From: Corticimicrobacter sp040137905
GTDB lineage: Bacteria > Pseudomonadota > Gammaproteobacteria > Burkholderiales > Burkholderiaceae_B
DNA: 64,000 nucleotides
Direction: 5' to 3'
Assembly (NCBI RefSeq): GCF_040137905.1
Contig: NZ_JBEFDG010000044.1
Coordinates: 67,969 to 131,968 of the forward strand
Shown here: in pieces, positions 1-9,387 of the stretch
Position numbering within the stretch: position 1 is the stretch's first letter
Layout: every line of letters starts with the position of its first letter
The notes under the pieces: model-generated
What the model was told of the DNA's origin: nothing
Database searches by the model: none
Seen by the model: only the letters and a program-made list of their open reading frames with translations
Made by a program: the position numbers and the translations under genes

Positions 1-702
1 CAGTTCGATGCGCAGTTCTTCCAGCTTGTTCTGCGGTCCGCGCTCCAGCAGTTCGAACATGTCGATATCGTCCATCAGCGACTGCTTGGCCATGAGCATG
101 GCACGCTCGGCCGTACCGCCCACGCCAATGCCGAGAATGCCTGGTGGGCACCAGCCGGCCCCCATGGTCGGTACGGTCTTGAGCACCCAATCGACCACTG
201 AGTCACTGGGATTGAGCATCACGAACTTGGACTTGTTTTCGGAGCCGCCGCCCTTGGCAGCCAGTTGCACGTCGACGGTGTTACCAGGCACCAGCTCGAC
301 GTGCAGGATACAGGGCGTATTGTCGCGGGTATTGCGACGCGCAAACAGCGGATCGTCCAGCACCGAGGCGCGCAAGGGGTTGTCCGGATGCGTATAGCCA
401 CGCCGCACGCCTTCGTCGCACAGTTCCTGCAAGCTCCGACAGGATTCGAAGCGCACGTCCATGCCGACCTTCAGGAAGACATTGACGATACCCGTATCCT
501 GGCACAGCGGACGGCGACCTTCGGCACACATACGCGAATTGGTCAGGATCTGGGCCATGGCGTCGCGCGCCGCCGGGCTCTGCTCGCGCTCGTAGGCACG
601 CGCCAGGTGGCGAATGTAGTCTACCGGATGGTAGTAGCTCATGAACTGGATGCCATCCGCGATTGACTGGATGAAATCCTCTTCTTTGATGATGACGGAC
701 AT
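1..702 (-). CDS. fumA: Class I fumarate hydratase, N-terminal part (gene runs off the left edge)
   Basis: The minus-strand frame is open from the ATG at 702 to the window edge, giving 234 codons without a stop. The protein starts MSVIIKEEDFI and carries the CQDTG motif near residue 66, whose cysteine is a ligand of the [4Fe-4S] cluster in class I fumarases, followed by the KGGGSENKS substrate-binding stretch. Class I fumarases interconvert fumarate and malate in the TCA cycle. The C-terminal beta domain lies outside the window, so fumarase cannot be separated formally from a TtdA-type tartrate dehydratase subunit, though the start fits the one-chain fumarase of Burkholderiales. The next gene downstream of its promoter side is a sulfatase on the same strand. 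Confidence 0.85.
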   Translation of the reverse strand, partial: MSVIIKEEDFIQSIADGIQFMSYYHPVDYIRHLARAYEREQSPAARDAMAQILTNSRMCAEGRRPLCQDTGIVNVFLKVGMDVRFESCRSLQELCDEGVRRGYTHPDNPLRASVLDDPLFARRNTRDNTPCILHVELVPGNTVDVQLAAKGGGSENKSKFVMLNPSDSVVDWVLKTVPTMGAGWCPPGILGIGVGGTAERAMLMAKQSLMDDIDMFELLERGPQNKLEELRIEL

Positions 703-737
703 TAGGTTCTCCACACCCGTTTATAAAGACTGCCAGT

Positions 738-2870
738 TTACTGTAGTGCCTCGCTGCGGATGCGCCAGTCCCGCAATGCCAGCCCGGCACGCTCGCGCTG
801 CCAGAGCAGCACCAGTTCAGGCGAAGGCTGTATGGTGGGTTTCAGTTGCCCAGTCGCATCCCATTCGTAATAAGTCGGCCGCACGAAACCGGTCACGGCC
901 CCTTGAGCGCTGATCAGGATACCCATGCCGCCCTGCCCGTCCTCGCTGATAAAAGACACAGCGGCGGGATCGGTACTGTCTGCATAGATATCGCGACCGA
1001 TGCGCGGCACCCGCACGCCGGACAGGGAATGCGCCCACAGCGTGGGAAAGATATCCTGGTGGCTGACCCATTCGCCGGTATGCGCAGTCCCGCCCAGCCG
1101 ATAGGCTTCGGGGATCCGCATCACGATGGGAACGCCATATTTGTAGAACAGTTGGCGGCTGTCCGGATAGGCAAAGATCGTGCGCGTATTGTGATCCCCT
1201 GTCGCGGCAAACAGCGTGTGCTCCAGCAGACCATCGCCTTCCAGGCCATCCAGGAATTCACCCAGCGCATCGCTGCTGTACTGGTAGGTTTCGAGAATCG
1301 AACGTCCGGTATCCGCATCGGTTGCCAGGGCTGCACCGAGACGCCCGGTATCGAGCCGGCCCGCCTTGTAGTGTTCCGGAATCCGGTAGGGTGGATGATT
1401 GGTCACCGACAGCATCACCAGCATGACAGGCTGCCCCTGTGCATCGGCCTGCGCCAGCAGTTCGCGACCGTAGCGGAACATCCACTCATCATCCAGTCCC
1501 CAGGTATTGGCCGTCGCCTCGGGAAAGCGCTCGCGGATTGCGCTCTCGCCCAGCACCTCGTCAAAGCCCTGCTGACGCAGCGCCACATCCAGCCGACGCC
1601 AGCTTGCCGAACCCGCAGTCAAGAAAACCGTACGGTAGCCCGCCTGACGGTATGGCAACGCCACTGCAGTGGAATAGGCATGGTAGCCATAACGGCTCTG
1701 TGTCAGCGGGGTAATCGGCGTATCCAGCAACAGCCCTTCAAGACTCGGATGGGTGCCATGCTGATACGACAGCGCCTTGCCGAAATAATCAAGCCGACCA
1801 CTGTTGATCCAGGGACGCAAATGCCCCAGAACATCATTGCTTTCAGGATCGTCAAAGGTCTGCATATGCCGGCCCCAGCTTTCCATCACGGCCACCACAA
1901 CATGCGGTTTGCGTGCCTGCTGCAAGGCAGCTTGCTGTGGCAGATTACGCCACAGCAAAGAGTCCGGCGAGATCCCCCTCACGGCTGCTGCACCCCCACC
2001 AGCAACATCCTCATTCTGCCCAGCAGCCAGGCCTGGCTGGCTGGCCAGCACCTGGAACACCTCATCAATGCTGCCGAAACCGTATTGCCTGAGTCCTGCG
2101 GCAGGGTCATCACCCAGGTCGGAGATCTGTCGCTCTTTCCAGGCTTGCTGCAAAGCCAATACACCACTGGGTACCAGATTGTTGGTAAACGTATCGCTGG
2201 ACACTGCCATATGCATGGTCCGCAACGGAAACTTGCCCAGGCTGCCCCGGGCCAGACCAACTGTCAGTATCAGACTGCCCAGTACGATCACTGTAATCTT
2301 CCAGCCAGCCACCGGAGAGGCAGACCTCCTGCGCGCCCACCAGTACGAAACCTTCAACTGAGCAACCGTCAGCAGGATCACCCCCAGTAGCACCCGTACA
2401 ACCGGAAAATCGCTCCACAGCGTCTTCAGCACTGCGCCGGTATCATCCTCAGCAAAACCGAACACCAGGCTGTTGATCGGTCCCTGATAGAACTGGAAAT
2501 AGTAATAATTGACGACCATCAGCAGATTGACCAACAGCATGCTCAGCCACAGCCAGCCTTGCAACACACCATGCCAGGTGCGCTGGATACGTGTCGGCAA
2601 CACGCACGCCACCATCCCCAGCAGCACGGGTATCCCCAGGAGTATGGCTAGATTCTTCAGGTCGAAACGCGCCCCTATCCAGAATGCCTGTCTCAATTCT
2701 GCAGCATCGGCCTGCCAATCCGTCGGTGCCTGCCACCACATCAGGCAGGCCCGCCCCAAGGTCAGCACCAGCGCACCAAGCACCATCAGCATCCAGTATT
2801 GCCGATTGTCCCGCAACCAGGCAGCCCAACCTGTCACGGCATCGCGCAAGGGCATGTTATTTCGTGTCAT
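738..2870 (-). CDS. LTA synthase-like membrane sulfatase (alkaline phosphatase superfamily)
   Basis: This 710-residue protein has four to five hydrophobic segments in the first 220 residues, then an extracytoplasmic sulfatase domain. Visible family marks are a metal-binding Glu in AVMESWG, a nucleophile-type Thr in HGTHPSLEG, the NHPPY motif and the GDHN metal site near the end. This is the layout of LtaS/OpgB/EptA-like enzymes that transfer phosphoglycerol or phosphoethanolamine in the periplasm. Gram-negative members often modify periplasmic glucans or lipid headgroups; the substrate here is unknown. It ends 35 bp upstream of the fumarase start. The start at 2870 precedes the first membrane helix, with a nearby internal Met (MPLRD) as an alternative. 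Confidence 0.85.
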   Translation of the reverse strand: MTRNNMPLRDAVTGWAAWLRDNRQYWMLMVLGALVLTLGRACLMWWQAPTDWQADAAELRQAFWIGARFDLKNLAILLGIPVLLGMVACVLPTRIQRTWHGVLQGWLWLSMLLVNLLMVVNYYYFQFYQGPINSLVFGFAEDDTGAVLKTLWSDFPVVRVLLGVILLTVAQLKVSYWWARRRSASPVAGWKITVIVLGSLILTVGLARGSLGKFPLRTMHMAVSSDTFTNNLVPSGVLALQQAWKERQISDLGDDPAAGLRQYGFGSIDEVFQVLASQPGLAAGQNEDVAGGGAAAVRGISPDSLLWRNLPQQAALQQARKPHVVVAVMESWGRHMQTFDDPESNDVLGHLRPWINSGRLDYFGKALSYQHGTHPSLEGLLLDTPITPLTQSRYGYHAYSTAVALPYRQAGYRTVFLTAGSASWRRLDVALRQQGFDEVLGESAIRERFPEATANTWGLDDEWMFRYGRELLAQADAQGQPVMLVMLSVTNHPPYRIPEHYKAGRLDTGRLGAALATDADTGRSILETYQYSSDALGEFLDGLEGDGLLEHTLFAATGDHNTRTIFAYPDSRQLFYKYGVPIVMRIPEAYRLGGTAHTGEWVSHQDIFPTLWAHSLSGVRVPRIGRDIYADSTDPAAVSFISEDGQGGMGILISAQGAVTGFVRPTYYEWDATGQLKPTIQPSPELVLLWQRERAGLALRDWRIRSEALQ

Positions 2871-2954
2871 CGCTCGGTCATCAATATCCAGTCAACAGCG
2901 CGTGATTCTACCCCTTCCCATGCCGGGGCAACCCGCCCAAAGCCAACACACCCG

Positions 2955-2960
2955 TATAAT
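2955..2960 (+). promoter_or_regulatory. Putative -10 box for dgkA
   Basis: A perfect TATAAT, preceded by G, sits 32 bp before the dgkA ATG in the 122-bp divergent gap between the sulfatase gene and dgkA. No good -35 hexamer is seen at the usual distance, so this is a partial promoter call. Confidence 0.5.
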
Positions 2961-2992
2961 CGCGGCGTTTCCCTATTCACTCCCTCCTGCCC

Positions 2993-3367
2993 ATGAAAGA
3001 CCCCACCAACACCGGCCTGATTCGCATCTGGCGCGCCTGCGGCAACTCCCTCAAGGGCATGCGTGCGGCCATACGGTACGAGTCCGCATTCCGGCAGGAA
3101 GCCGCCCTGTGCCTGGTCCTGATCCCCGTGGCCTGCTGGCTGGGGCGCAACGTGGTCGAGATCATCCTGCTCGTCGGCTCCTGTCTGCTGGTGCTCGCCA
3201 CCGAACTGATGAACTCGGCCGTGGAAGCCGCCATCGATCGCATCGGGCTGGAACGCCACGAACTCTCCGGACGTGCCAAGGATCTGGGCTCGGCAGCGGT
3301 ATTCGTCATGCTCGGCCTGGCATTGCTGACCTGGGGGCTGATTGCCTGGAGCCGCTTCGTGGGCTGA
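2993..3367 (+). CDS. dgkA: Diacylglycerol kinase DgkA
   Basis: A 124-residue protein of normal DgkA length (about 120). It has three membrane helices and the family signature ATELMNSAVEAAIDR around residues 65-80, containing the catalytic and metal-binding glutamates. DgkA is an inner-membrane trimer that phosphorylates diacylglycerol to phosphatidic acid, recycling the diacylglycerol released when phosphoglycerol or phosphoethanolamine headgroups are transferred. It is divergent from a sulfatase of the family that releases diacylglycerol, so the two may be functionally related (inference). A TATAAT box lies just upstream. Confidence 0.95.
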   Translation: MKDPTNTGLIRIWRACGNSLKGMRAAIRYESAFRQEAALCLVLIPVACWLGRNVVEIILLVGSCLLVLATELMNSAVEAAIDRIGLERHELSGRAKDLGSAAVFVMLGLALLTWGLIAWSRFVG

Positions 3368-3444
3368 GCGGTCCCTGCTATGGCATAATCAAAGGTTCAC
3401 CCTACCCTGTAGTTTCCGGCATTTGTGCCGCGAGTGATACCGCC

Positions 3445-4848
3445 ATGGCAAGAACCCTGTACGACAAGCTCTGGGACGCCCACGTCGTCCACCAGGAACC
3501 CGATGGTACCTGTCTCCTTTATATCGACCGCCAGCTGCTGCATGAAGTGACCAGCCCGCAGGCGTTCGAGGGGCTATCCATCGCCGGCCGCAAGCCGTGG
3601 CGACTGAGCGCCAACCTGGCGGTGGCCGATCACAATGTACCCACCCAGGGCCGTGCCGAAGGCATCAGTGATCCGGTTTCGCGCCTGCAGGTCGATACGC
3701 TCGATGCCAACTGCCGCAAGTTCGGCATCACCGAATTCGACATGAGCGACCTGCGCCAGGGTATCGTCCACGTGATCGGCCCCGAACAGGGTGCGACCCT
3801 GCCTGGCATGACCGTGGTCTGCGGCGACTCGCACACCAGCACCCACGGTGCCGTCGGCGCACTGGCCTTTGGCATCGGTACTTCCGAGGTGGAGCACGTG
3901 CTGGCCACCCAGACGCTGCTCATGAAAAAGGCCCGCAACATGCTGGTCAAGGTCGAGGGCGAACTGCCCTTCGGCTGCTCGGCCAAGGACCTGATCCTGC
4001 ATGTCATCGGCATCATCGGCACAGCCGGTGGTACCGGCCATGCCATCGAGTTTGCCGGCAGCACCATCCGCGCCCTGTCGGTGGAAGGTCGCATGACCGT
4101 CTGTAACATGGCCATCGAAGCCGGCGCACGCTCCGGCATGGTGGCCGTCGACGACACGACCATCGACTACTTCCGCGGCCGTCCCTTTGCACCCAGCGGT
4201 GCCATGTGGGATGCTGCCGCCGTCGAGTGGCGTACCCTGCACAGCGATCCCGGCGCGCATTTCGACCGGGTGGTGGAAGTCAACGCCCGCGACATCAAAC
4301 CGCAGGTCAGCTGGGGCACCTCACCCGAAATGGTCCTGCCGGTCGATGCGCGCGTACCCGATCCCGAGCAGGAAAAAGACGACGTCAAGCGCAGCGGCAT
4401 CGAACGTGCCCTCGAATACATGGGCCTCACGCCCAACACGCCACTGACCGACATCCGCATCGACAAGGTATTCATCGGCTCCTGCACCAACTCGCGCATC
4501 GAGGATCTGCGGGCCGCCGCAGCCGTGGCACGCGGCCGCAAGGTCGCGGCCAATGTCCGCCAGGCCATGGTGGTGCCGGGCTCCGGTCTGGTCAAACTGC
4601 AGGCAGAGCGTGAAGGACTGGACAAGATTTTCCTGGCAGCCGGCTTCGAGTGGCGCGAACCGGGCTGTTCGATGTGCCTGGCCATGAATGCCGACCGGCT
4701 GGAGCCGGGCGAGCGCTGTGCCTCCACCTCGAACCGCAATTTCGAAGGCCGCCAGGGCCAGGGTGGCCGCACCCACCTGGTCAGCCCCGCCATGGCGGCA
4801 GCCGCTGCCATTGCCGGTCATTTCGTCGATATCCGCACCCTGCGCTGA
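3445..4848 (+). CDS. leuC: 3-isopropylmalate dehydratase large subunit
   Basis: A 467-residue protein starting MARTLYDKLWDAH, the conserved start of LeuC; the open frame extends upstream to 2509 but only this ATG fits the family length (E. coli 466). The [4Fe-4S] ligands are visible as SCTNSR (Cys about 347) and GCSMC (Cys about 407 and 410). With LeuD it isomerises 2-isopropylmalate to 3-isopropylmalate. It is the first gene of leuC-leuD-leuB, 8 bp from leuD. No leucine-rich leader peptide was recognised in the 77 bp upstream of it. Confidence 0.97.
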   Translation: MARTLYDKLWDAHVVHQEPDGTCLLYIDRQLLHEVTSPQAFEGLSIAGRKPWRLSANLAVADHNVPTQGRAEGISDPVSRLQVDTLDANCRKFGITEFDMSDLRQGIVHVIGPEQGATLPGMTVVCGDSHTSTHGAVGALAFGIGTSEVEHVLATQTLLMKKARNMLVKVEGELPFGCSAKDLILHVIGIIGTAGGTGHAIEFAGSTIRALSVEGRMTVCNMAIEAGARSGMVAVDDTTIDYFRGRPFAPSGAMWDAAAVEWRTLHSDPGAHFDRVVEVNARDIKPQVSWGTSPEMVLPVDARVPDPEQEKDDVKRSGIERALEYMGLTPNTPLTDIRIDKVFIGSCTNSRIEDLRAAAAVARGRKVAANVRQAMVVPGSGLVKLQAEREGLDKIFLAAGFEWREPGCSMCLAMNADRLEPGERCASTSNRNFEGRQGQGGRTHLVSPAMAAAAAIAGHFVDIRTLR

Positions 4849-4856
4849 GGTTCAAC

Positions 4857-5525
4857 ATGGAAGCATTCACCACGCACGAAGGACTGGTCGCCCCGCTGGA
4901 TCGCGAGAACGTCGATACCGATCTGATCATTCCCAAGCAGTTCCTCAAGTCGATCCAGCGCACCGGCTTCGGCCCCAACCTGTTCGACGAACTGCGCTAC
5001 CTGGATCATGGCGAACCGGGCATGGACAACAGCAAGCGTCCGCTCAACCCCGAGTTCGTCCTCAACCAGCCGCGCTACCAGGGTGCAACCGTTCTCCTGG
5101 CACGCCAGAACTTCGGCTGCGGCTCCAGCCGCGAACACGCGCCCTGGGCGCTGACGCAATACGGTTTCCGGGCCATCATCGCGCCGTCCTTCGCAGACAT
5201 TTTCTTCAACAACAGCTTCAAGAACGGTCTGCTGCCCATCATCCTGTCCGAGCTGGAGGTGGCCCGGCTGTTCGATGAGGTCCGGGCGTTCAACGGCTAC
5301 AAGCTGCGCATCGACCTGGGCGAGCAACGCATCATCACCCCCGAGGGCCGCGCCATCGGCTTCGACGTGGATGAGTTCCGGAAATACTGCCTGCTCAACG
5401 GCTTCGACGACATCGGCCTGACCCTGCGCCAGTCCGACAAGATCCGCGCCTACGAAGCCGAGCGCCTGGCCCGCCAGCCCTGGCTCGACGCCCAGCCCAT
5501 CAACATCGCGCCACAGCGCGGCTGA
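4857..5525 (+). CDS. leuD: 3-isopropylmalate dehydratase small subunit
   Basis: A 222-residue protein starting MEAFTTHEGLVAPLDRENVDTD, with the small-subunit signature GCGSSREHAPW near residue 85-95 that contacts the substrate carboxylates. It forms a heterodimer with LeuC. The ATG at 4857 follows the leuC stop by 8 bp; the frame is open further upstream but that part overlaps leuC and is not LeuD-like. Its length matches the family (about 200-216). It is followed 55 bp later by leuB. Confidence 0.97.
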   Translation: MEAFTTHEGLVAPLDRENVDTDLIIPKQFLKSIQRTGFGPNLFDELRYLDHGEPGMDNSKRPLNPEFVLNQPRYQGATVLLARQNFGCGSSREHAPWALTQYGFRAIIAPSFADIFFNNSFKNGLLPIILSELEVARLFDEVRAFNGYKLRIDLGEQRIITPEGRAIGFDVDEFRKYCLLNGFDDIGLTLRQSDKIRAYEAERLARQPWLDAQPINIAPQRG

Positions 5526-5580
5526 CCCCGACCCGATCGCCGCCTGCGCAAGGATTTCTTTTTCATACCCAGGAAACACC

Positions 5581-6657
5581 ATGAGTCATAGAATCGCAGT
5601 CCTGCCTGGTGACGGTATCGGCCCCGAAATCGTCGCCCAGGCCGTGCGCGTGCTGCAGGCACTGGACCTGCCACTGCAACTGGAAGAAGCCCCCGTGGGC
5701 GGTGCCGCCTACGAGGCGGCCGGCCATCCGTTGCCCCCCGCCACGCTGGCGCTGGCCAAAGGGGCCGATGCCGTGCTGTTCGGTGCCGTCGGCGACTGGA
5801 AATACGACTCCCTGCCCCGCGAACTGCGTCCTGAGCAGGCCATTCTTGGCCTGCGCAAGTCGCTGGGCCTGTTTGCCAACCTGCGACCGGCCGTGCTCTA
5901 TCCCGAACTGGCACATGCCTCCACGCTCAAGCCCGAAGTGGTCTCGGGCCTGGACATCCTGATCCTGCGCGAACTGACCGGCGACATCTACTTCGGCACA
6001 CCCCGCGGTGTGCGCGAGGCTCCCGATGGCGCATTCGCCGGCCAGCGCGAAGGCTTCGACACCATGCGCTACGCAGAGCCCGAGATCCGCCGCATCGCCC
6101 ACATCGGCTTTCAGTCCGCCCGCAAGCGCAACAAGCGCCTGTGCAGCGTGGACAAGGCCAATGTGCTCGAGACCTCGCAACTGTGGCGCGATATCGTCAT
6201 CGACGTGGCACGCGAATACCCCGATGTCGAGTTGTCGCACATGTACGTCGACAATGCCGCCATGCAACTGGTGCGGGCACCGCGTGAATTCGACGTGATT
6301 GTCACCGGCAACCTGTTCGGCGACATCCTGTCGGATGAGGCCGCGATGCTCACCGGCTCGATCGGCATGCTGCCCTCGGCCTCGCTCAACGAGCAAGGCC
6401 AGGGCCTGTACGAACCCAGCCACGGCTCGGCACCCGATATCGCCAACCAGGACAAGGCCAACCCGCTGGCTACCATCCTGTCGGCCGCCATGCTGCTGCG
6501 CTATTCGCTGAACCTGCCGGCCCAGGCCGACCGGATCGAGCAGGCCGTGCGCACCGTACTGGCTCAGGGATTGCGAACCGCTGATATTTATCAACCCGGT
6601 GACACCCTGGTCGGTACCCGCGCCATAGGCGATGCAGTGATTCAGGCCCTAAAATAG
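5581..6657 (+). CDS. leuB: 3-isopropylmalate dehydrogenase
   Basis: A 358-residue NAD-dependent enzyme that oxidatively decarboxylates 3-isopropylmalate to 2-oxoisocaproate. Family marks are LPGDGIGPEI at residues 7-16, the LRELTGDIYFG substrate loop, MYVDNAAM, the metal-binding NLFGDILSDEA, and the NAD-binding GSAPDIANQDKANP. It is third in the leuCDB operon, with an AGGAAACACC stretch before the ATG as ribosome binding site. About 105 bp separate it from asd. Confidence 0.97.
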   Translation: MSHRIAVLPGDGIGPEIVAQAVRVLQALDLPLQLEEAPVGGAAYEAAGHPLPPATLALAKGADAVLFGAVGDWKYDSLPRELRPEQAILGLRKSLGLFANLRPAVLYPELAHASTLKPEVVSGLDILILRELTGDIYFGTPRGVREAPDGAFAGQREGFDTMRYAEPEIRRIAHIGFQSARKRNKRLCSVDKANVLETSQLWRDIVIDVAREYPDVELSHMYVDNAAMQLVRAPREFDVIVTGNLFGDILSDEAAMLTGSIGMLPSASLNEQGQGLYEPSHGSAPDIANQDKANPLATILSAAMLLRYSLNLPAQADRIEQAVRTVLAQGLRTADIYQPGDTLVGTRAIGDAVIQALK

Positions 6658-6762
6658 GCAGATCCGGCAACGACGAAGGCAACGGCTGCCCAGGGTGCCG
6701 TTGCCTGCGCCGCTAGGCGCAGCGACACACAGGTTTCTCAACTTCGACAAGCGATATTGATT

Positions 6763-7893
6763 ATGACGCAAGCAGTGGGTCTGGTCGGCTGGCGTGGCAT
6801 GGTGGGTTCTGTCCTCATGCAGCGCATGCGCGACGAAAATGATTTCTCCCTGATCGAACCGGTCTTTTTCTCCACCAGCAATGTGGGCGGTGCTGCCCCC
6901 TCCTGGGCCGATGGCGCTCCTGCCCTGCAGGATGCCTACGATATCGAGGCACTCAAGAAGCTGCCCATCATCGTGACGGCCCAGGGTGGCGACTACACCA
7001 CTGCCGTATATGGCAAGCTGCGCGCAGCAGGCTGGACCGGTATCTGGATCGATGCGGCCAGCACACTGCGCATGAAAGACGATGCCATCATCGTGCTCGA
7101 CCCTGTCAACCGTCCCGTGATCGACGCTGCGCTCGCGCGTGGCGTGCGCGATTTTGTCGGCGGCAACTGCACGGTCAGCTGCATGCTGATGGGCCTGGGC
7201 GGCCTGTTCCGCAACGGTCTGGTCGAATGGGGCACCAGCATGACCTACCAGGCCGCATCGGGCGGCGGTGCGCAACACATGCGCGAACTGCTCACCCAGT
7301 TCGGCCTGCTGTCGGGCGAAGTGGCCGGTGAACTGGCCGATCCCGCTGCTGCCATCCTCGACATTGATCGCAAGGTCCTGGCCAGGCAGAAGGATGCCGC
7401 CCTGCCCCACGAGCATTTTGGCGTACCGCTGGCCGGCAGCCTGATCCCCTGGATCGACAAGGATCTTGACAACGGCATGTCCCGCGAAGAATGGAAGGGC
7501 GGAGCCGAAACCAACAAGATCCTCGGGCGTGGTCCGGGCTTTGACGCCCCGGCCATTCCGTTCGATGGCCTGTGCGTGCGTATCGGTGCGATGCGCTGCC
7601 ACAGCCAGGCACTCACGCTGAAGCTGACCCGCGACATTCCGCTCGACGAGATCGAAGACCTGCTGCGCAACGACAACCCCTGGGCCAAGGTCGTTCCCAA
7701 TACGCGCGAGGCCACCATGCAGGACCTCACACCTGTTGCCGTAACCGGTACGCTGACCATTCCGGTCGGTCGCCTGCGCAAGCTGGCCATGGGCCCGCAA
7801 TACCTGTCCGCCTTCACCGTCGGCGACCAACTGCTGTGGGGTGCAGCCGAGCCGCTGCGCCGCATGCTGCGCATCGCCCTCGGCCAGGCCTGA
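6763..7893 (+). CDS. asd: Aspartate-semialdehyde dehydrogenase
   Basis: A 376-residue enzyme that reduces aspartyl phosphate to aspartate semialdehyde for Thr, Met, Lys and cell-wall diaminopimelate synthesis. It starts MTQAVGLVGWRGMVGS, matching the NADP-binding N-terminus of the E. coli-type enzyme. The catalytic Cys is in GGNCTVS at about residue 136 and the His-containing RIGAMRCHSQA follows. An in-frame TTG lies 6 bp upstream at 6757; the ATG at 6763 is preferred by family alignment. It follows leuB and precedes fimV, a gene order shared with Pseudomonas. Confidence 0.96.
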   Translation: MTQAVGLVGWRGMVGSVLMQRMRDENDFSLIEPVFFSTSNVGGAAPSWADGAPALQDAYDIEALKKLPIIVTAQGGDYTTAVYGKLRAAGWTGIWIDAASTLRMKDDAIIVLDPVNRPVIDAALARGVRDFVGGNCTVSCMLMGLGGLFRNGLVEWGTSMTYQAASGGGAQHMRELLTQFGLLSGEVAGELADPAAAILDIDRKVLARQKDAALPHEHFGVPLAGSLIPWIDKDLDNGMSREEWKGGAETNKILGRGPGFDAPAIPFDGLCVRIGAMRCHSQALTLKLTRDIPLDEIEDLLRNDNPWAKVVPNTREATMQDLTPVAVTGTLTIPVGRLRKLAMGPQYLSAFTVGDQLLWGAAEPLRRMLRIALGQA

Positions 7894-7906
7894 CCCGGAG
7901 ACTATC

Positions 7907-9373
7907 GTGACGACATCATCGACCCGCAGCACCCGCCGTTTCGTTCCCACCCTGCTGGCCCTGGCGCTGGCCTCCGCCGCGCTGGTCCAGGCCACGACTG
8001 CCGAGGCGGCGCGCATCGGCCACTCGCGGGTGGTATCGCCGCAGGGCGCGCCACTGCAGGTCGATGTGTCCGTCAACGATATCCTGCCCGGCGAAGCGGC
8101 AGGCCTGCGCATCGGCATCGCGCCCGAAAGTGCCTGGCACCAGGCTGGACTGACGCCGCCGGTGGCGCTCGACAGCCTGACCCTTGCGGCAGAGCCGGGA
8201 CGCAATGCCGAAAGCCGCACTGTCCATATCCGCTCGACCCAGGCACCCACCACGCAGGCGCTGGATCTGCTGCTGGAACTCGACGCCGAGAACAACCGCC
8301 AGTATGTGCAGGTCAGTGTCCTGGTACCCGATGGTGCCCCCGTGGCACCCCGTCTCGCGACACCCGCACCGGCCACCACACCGGCCAGCCAGAATGGCCA
8401 GGGCACGGCAGGCAGCGTGCAGGTCAGGCAGGGTGATACGCTGTTCGCCATGGCTCGCCGCTACGGCCAGCCAGGTGCCAGTGAACTGCAGATGCTGGCC
8501 GCCTTCTGGCGGGCCAACCCGGATGCCTTCATCCAGAACAACATGAACCTGCTGCGCGCAGGTTCCACGCTCCGCATTCCCGATGCGGCCGAGGCACAGG
8601 CCATTTCGGCTGCCGAAGCCACCCGTCTCTACCGCGAGCAGGCCCAGGCCTTTGCGCAATATCGCGGCGACGTCGCCCGGGGCGTACGCGGCGGACAGGC
8701 CGCACTTGGTGGTCAGGCGGGCCAGGGCGCACTGTCGGGTGCCTCGGTGCGCGGTGCACAATCCGCGCCCGTCGACCAGGACCGCCTGCAACTCTCGGCC
8801 GACACGGTCACGCCGCAATCGCTGGCCGCCGCACGACAGGCACTTGAGGATGCCCGTGCCGACGCCCGCTCTGCCACCGGCGAAGCCACCCGTCAGGCGC
8901 AGGACAAGGTTGCGGAACTGGAGCGCAACATTCTCGAAATGCAGTCCCTGCTGGCCAGTCGTGGCACTGCCGATGGCAACGCCAATGCATCCGGCCAGTC
9001 TGGCAACAGCCAGACAGAATCGGCACAGGATACGGCTGCAGCCAACAACCAGACTGCCGACACAACCAGCAGCGCATCCAGCGCCATAGGCTCGACAGCC
9101 GCCAGCACCTCGCAGGCGCTGACCGGCACGGTGGCCCCCACGCCTGCTACTCCAGGTATGCTCGGCTGGCTGCTGGACAATGTCTGGCTGGCCATCGGCA
9201 TCCTGCTGGCGCTGATCGCTGCCGTGGTCCTGTGGCTGATCCGTCTCGACAGCCGTAGCCGCACGCCGGCATCGCCGTATGCGTCCGAGCAGGTTCAGAG
9301 CCAGCTCAACGACATCAATCTGGATCTCGATCCCGTACCCGGCCAGAACCGTCACGATCCATCGGCGCGCTAA
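7907..9373 (+). CDS. fimV: FimV-like peptidoglycan-binding inner-membrane protein
   Basis: A 488-residue protein beginning at a GTG at 7907, chosen because CCGGAG lies 8 bp upstream and a signal-like hydrophobic stretch follows. Next come the conserved FimV N-terminal domain (about 35-150), a LysM domain (about 171-225) opening with VQVRQGDTLFAMARRYG, a coiled-coil and a Thr/Ser/Ala-rich linker, and one transmembrane helix near 417-445 followed by a short cytoplasmic tail. FimV proteins help localise type IV pilus or polar machinery. The acidic C-terminal TPR domain of Pseudomonas FimV is absent, which is common in shorter homologues. Position between asd and truA supports the call. Confidence 0.85.
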   Translation: MTTSSTRSTRRFVPTLLALALASAALVQATTAEAARIGHSRVVSPQGAPLQVDVSVNDILPGEAAGLRIGIAPESAWHQAGLTPPVALDSLTLAAEPGRNAESRTVHIRSTQAPTTQALDLLLELDAENNRQYVQVSVLVPDGAPVAPRLATPAPATTPASQNGQGTAGSVQVRQGDTLFAMARRYGQPGASELQMLAAFWRANPDAFIQNNMNLLRAGSTLRIPDAAEAQAISAAEATRLYREQAQAFAQYRGDVARGVRGGQAALGGQAGQGALSGASVRGAQSAPVDQDRLQLSADTVTPQSLAAARQALEDARADARSATGEATRQAQDKVAELERNILEMQSLLASRGTADGNANASGQSGNSQTESAQDTAAANNQTADTTSSASSAIGSTAASTSQALTGTVAPTPATPGMLGWLLDNVWLAIGILLALIAAVVLWLIRLDSRSRTPASPYASEQVQSQLNDINLDLDPVPGQNRHDPSAR

Positions 9374-9387
9374 GGTCTGCACACAGC

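Noticed and set aside
3368..3444. A leucine leader peptide and attenuator before leuC
   Set aside because: No short ORF with a run of Leu codons and no alternative hairpins were found in the gap.
6649..8451. A 600-codon minus-strand frame opposite asd and fimV
   Set aside because: Antisense shadow; both plus-strand genes have clear family motifs.
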